A stretch of DNA of 64,000 nucleotides from Bog-950 sp035299425 (lineage in GTDB: Bacteria > Bacteroidota > Bacteroidia > Chitinophagales > LD1), in NCBI GenBank assembly GCA_035299425.1, contig DATGWP010000181.1, positions 6,615 through 70,614 on the forward strand. The letters are read 5' to 3'. Below, one piece after another: positions 63,320 to 64,000 of this stretch (position 1 is the first letter of the stretch; each line of letters starts with the position of its first letter). Position numbers and translations under genes: made by a program. The notes beneath the pieces were generated by a model. The model worked only from the letters and a program-made list of their open reading frames with translations, searched no databases and had not been told where the DNA came from.

Positions 63320-63772
63320 CTAACGCAACCTGTCCAGGCTGCGGATGGTGTTTTCATCTTTGCGTATATATACTATTGCCAGAATCTCCAGTACAATAGC
63401 TACCAGTGAGAAGATATTCCACTTGCGGTAAATAACATCGCCTATAAATACCTTGGTTTGAAACTTATAAAACACAAACGCCGCAGCGCTGGTTATTAGC
63501 ACAATAGCAAACCAGCAAAACAACATTTGCAGGCTTCTTTTCTTAAAAAGAAAAATGGCAATAAGCGTAAAACCCATAGCCGTACCCAGCATAATGGCAT
63601 TAAAAAAGATTATATAAGGCACACTGGCTATAGGCAGGGTATGCCCTATTTCGTAACCCTTGGTAGAGTTTGTAAAGTGCTGGGTTTCTACCGATACCAG
63701 TGGCAGAAATAAAAGTAAGCCCATGGCAATAATTGCCAGTAGTAAAAAAACTGTTTGTATTCTTTGTATCAT
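63320..63772 (-). CDS. DUF4293 family membrane protein
   Basis: The 150-residue protein has four hydrophobic helices (about residues 5-24, 50-72, 82-102, 118-137). The first line MIQRIQTVFLLLAIIAMGLLLFLPL, the SLQMLFCWFAIVLI helix and the C-terminal IRSLDRLR are the features of DUF4293, a Bacteroidota-specific family of unknown function. Convergent with the sugar transporter (2-base gap) and divergent from the thiolase. Confidence 0.88.
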   Translation of the reverse strand: MIQRIQTVFLLLAIIAMGLLLFLPLVSVETQHFTNSTKGYEIGHTLPIASVPYIIFFNAIMLGTAMGFTLIAIFLFKKRSLQMLFCWFAIVLITSAAAFVFYKFQTKVFIGDVIYRKWNIFSLVAIVLEILAIVYIRKDENTIRSLDRLR

Positions 63773-63790
63773 AGTAAGGCGTTGAAAAGT

Positions 63791-63798
63791 TATTTTTG
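63791..63798 (+). promoter_or_regulatory. -7 element of the thiolase gene
   Basis: TATTTTTG is an exact TAnnTTTG match 28 bases before the ATG. A TTTG lies at 63763-63766, but the spacing of 24 bases is longer than usual, so only the -7 element is claimed. Confidence 0.45.
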
Positions 63799-63826
63799 GC
63801 GCGGTAAACCTAAATTATTTCGCGAA

Positions 63827-64000
63827 ATGAACGCATACATTGTTGACGCACTGCGCACCCCTATTGGAAAATTTAACGGAACCCTAAGTACCATACGTCC
63901 GGATGACCTGGCCGCACATGTTATAAAAAAACTGGTGGAACGAAATGCCGCCTGGCTGGATGTGGCGCAAATAGAAGAAGTAGTATTGGGTGCCGCTAAC
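63827..64000 (+). CDS. N-terminal part of a thiolase (acetyl-CoA acyltransferase), cut by window end
   Basis: Fifty-eight codons are visible: MNAYIVDALRTPIGKFNGTL, then RPDDLAAHVIKKLVERN and QIEEVVLGAAN. The RTPIGKFxG start and the EEVVLGxAN segment are signatures of thiolases (PcaF/AtoB type), which exchange acyl groups between CoA thioesters in fatty-acid or aromatic catabolism. The catalytic Cys, usually near residue 90, is beyond the window. The start follows the -7 element at 63791-63798. Confidence 0.88.
   Translation, partial: MNAYIVDALRTPIGKFNGTLSTIRPDDLAAHVIKKLVERNAAWLDVAQIEEVVLGAAN

Overview
The window looks like a chromosomal segment of a Bacteroidota bacterium, probably of the Chitinophagales/Sphingobacteriales side; the class is inferred, not shown. 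The evidence is direct. Seven proteins carry C-terminal type IX secretion (T9SS) sorting domains, six of type A and one of the gliding-associated type B. A PorP/SprF protein is present. Several genes are preceded by the Bacteroidota promoter element TAnnTTTG, and Shine-Dalgarno sequences are largely absent. Typical families of the phylum also occur (DUF2723, DUF4293, GH92, FucP-like sugar MFS). No tRNA or rRNA gene, CRISPR array, prophage or plasmid module was seen.

Layout. 1-10 kb: a DUF2723 membrane protein with the first codons of a downstream gene, a tRNA-dihydrouridine synthase, a lipoprotein, a secreted lysyl oxidase-like copper enzyme with a T9SS tail, and a VIT-domain secreted protein flanked on both sides by tandem pairs of a hairpin-rich repeat (family A). 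10-14 kb: a membrane zinc peptidase, then an isolated six-gene ribosomal block rpsC-rplP-rpmC-rpsQ-rplN-rplX with its own consensus promoter and terminator, followed by two units of a second palindromic repeat (family B). 14-20.8 kb: a seven-repeat secreted protein, ElaA acetyltransferase, a MITE-like palindrome, a small repeat protein, a diheme cytochrome c, a MATE exporter and the yceD-rpmF pair. 20.8-37.6 kb: two giant paralogous T9SS surface proteins in tandem (3011 and 2448 aa). 37.6-45 kb: a small ORF, an ArsR-type regulator, a collagen-like repeat protein, an aquaporin with a small frameshifted gene behind it, and the Kup potassium transporter. 45-56.3 kb: an Ig/PKD-like T9SS protein, RluB-type pseudouridine synthase, and a compact operon of a type B T9SS cargo, PorP/SprF and an OmpA/PD40 protein. 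56-64 kb: scpB, a solitary atpG with its own promoter, a NUDIX hydrolase, GH92 mannosidase, family B repeats beside a REP-associated Y1 transposase, a sugar MFS transporter, DUF4293 and the start of a thiolase.

How it fits together. Much of the window is devoted to secreted or surface proteins sent out by the T9SS: large adhesin-like proteins, a matrix-crosslinking candidate and a cargo encoded with its own outer-membrane partners. Housekeeping genes (split ribosomal operon, atpG, scpB, rluB, dus, rpmF) are interspersed. Two structured repeat families, one next to its probable transposase, mark positions where gene order departs from what is usual. The best leads are the split S10/spc operon, the transposase-REP system, the lysyl oxidase and the module expansion in the giant proteins.
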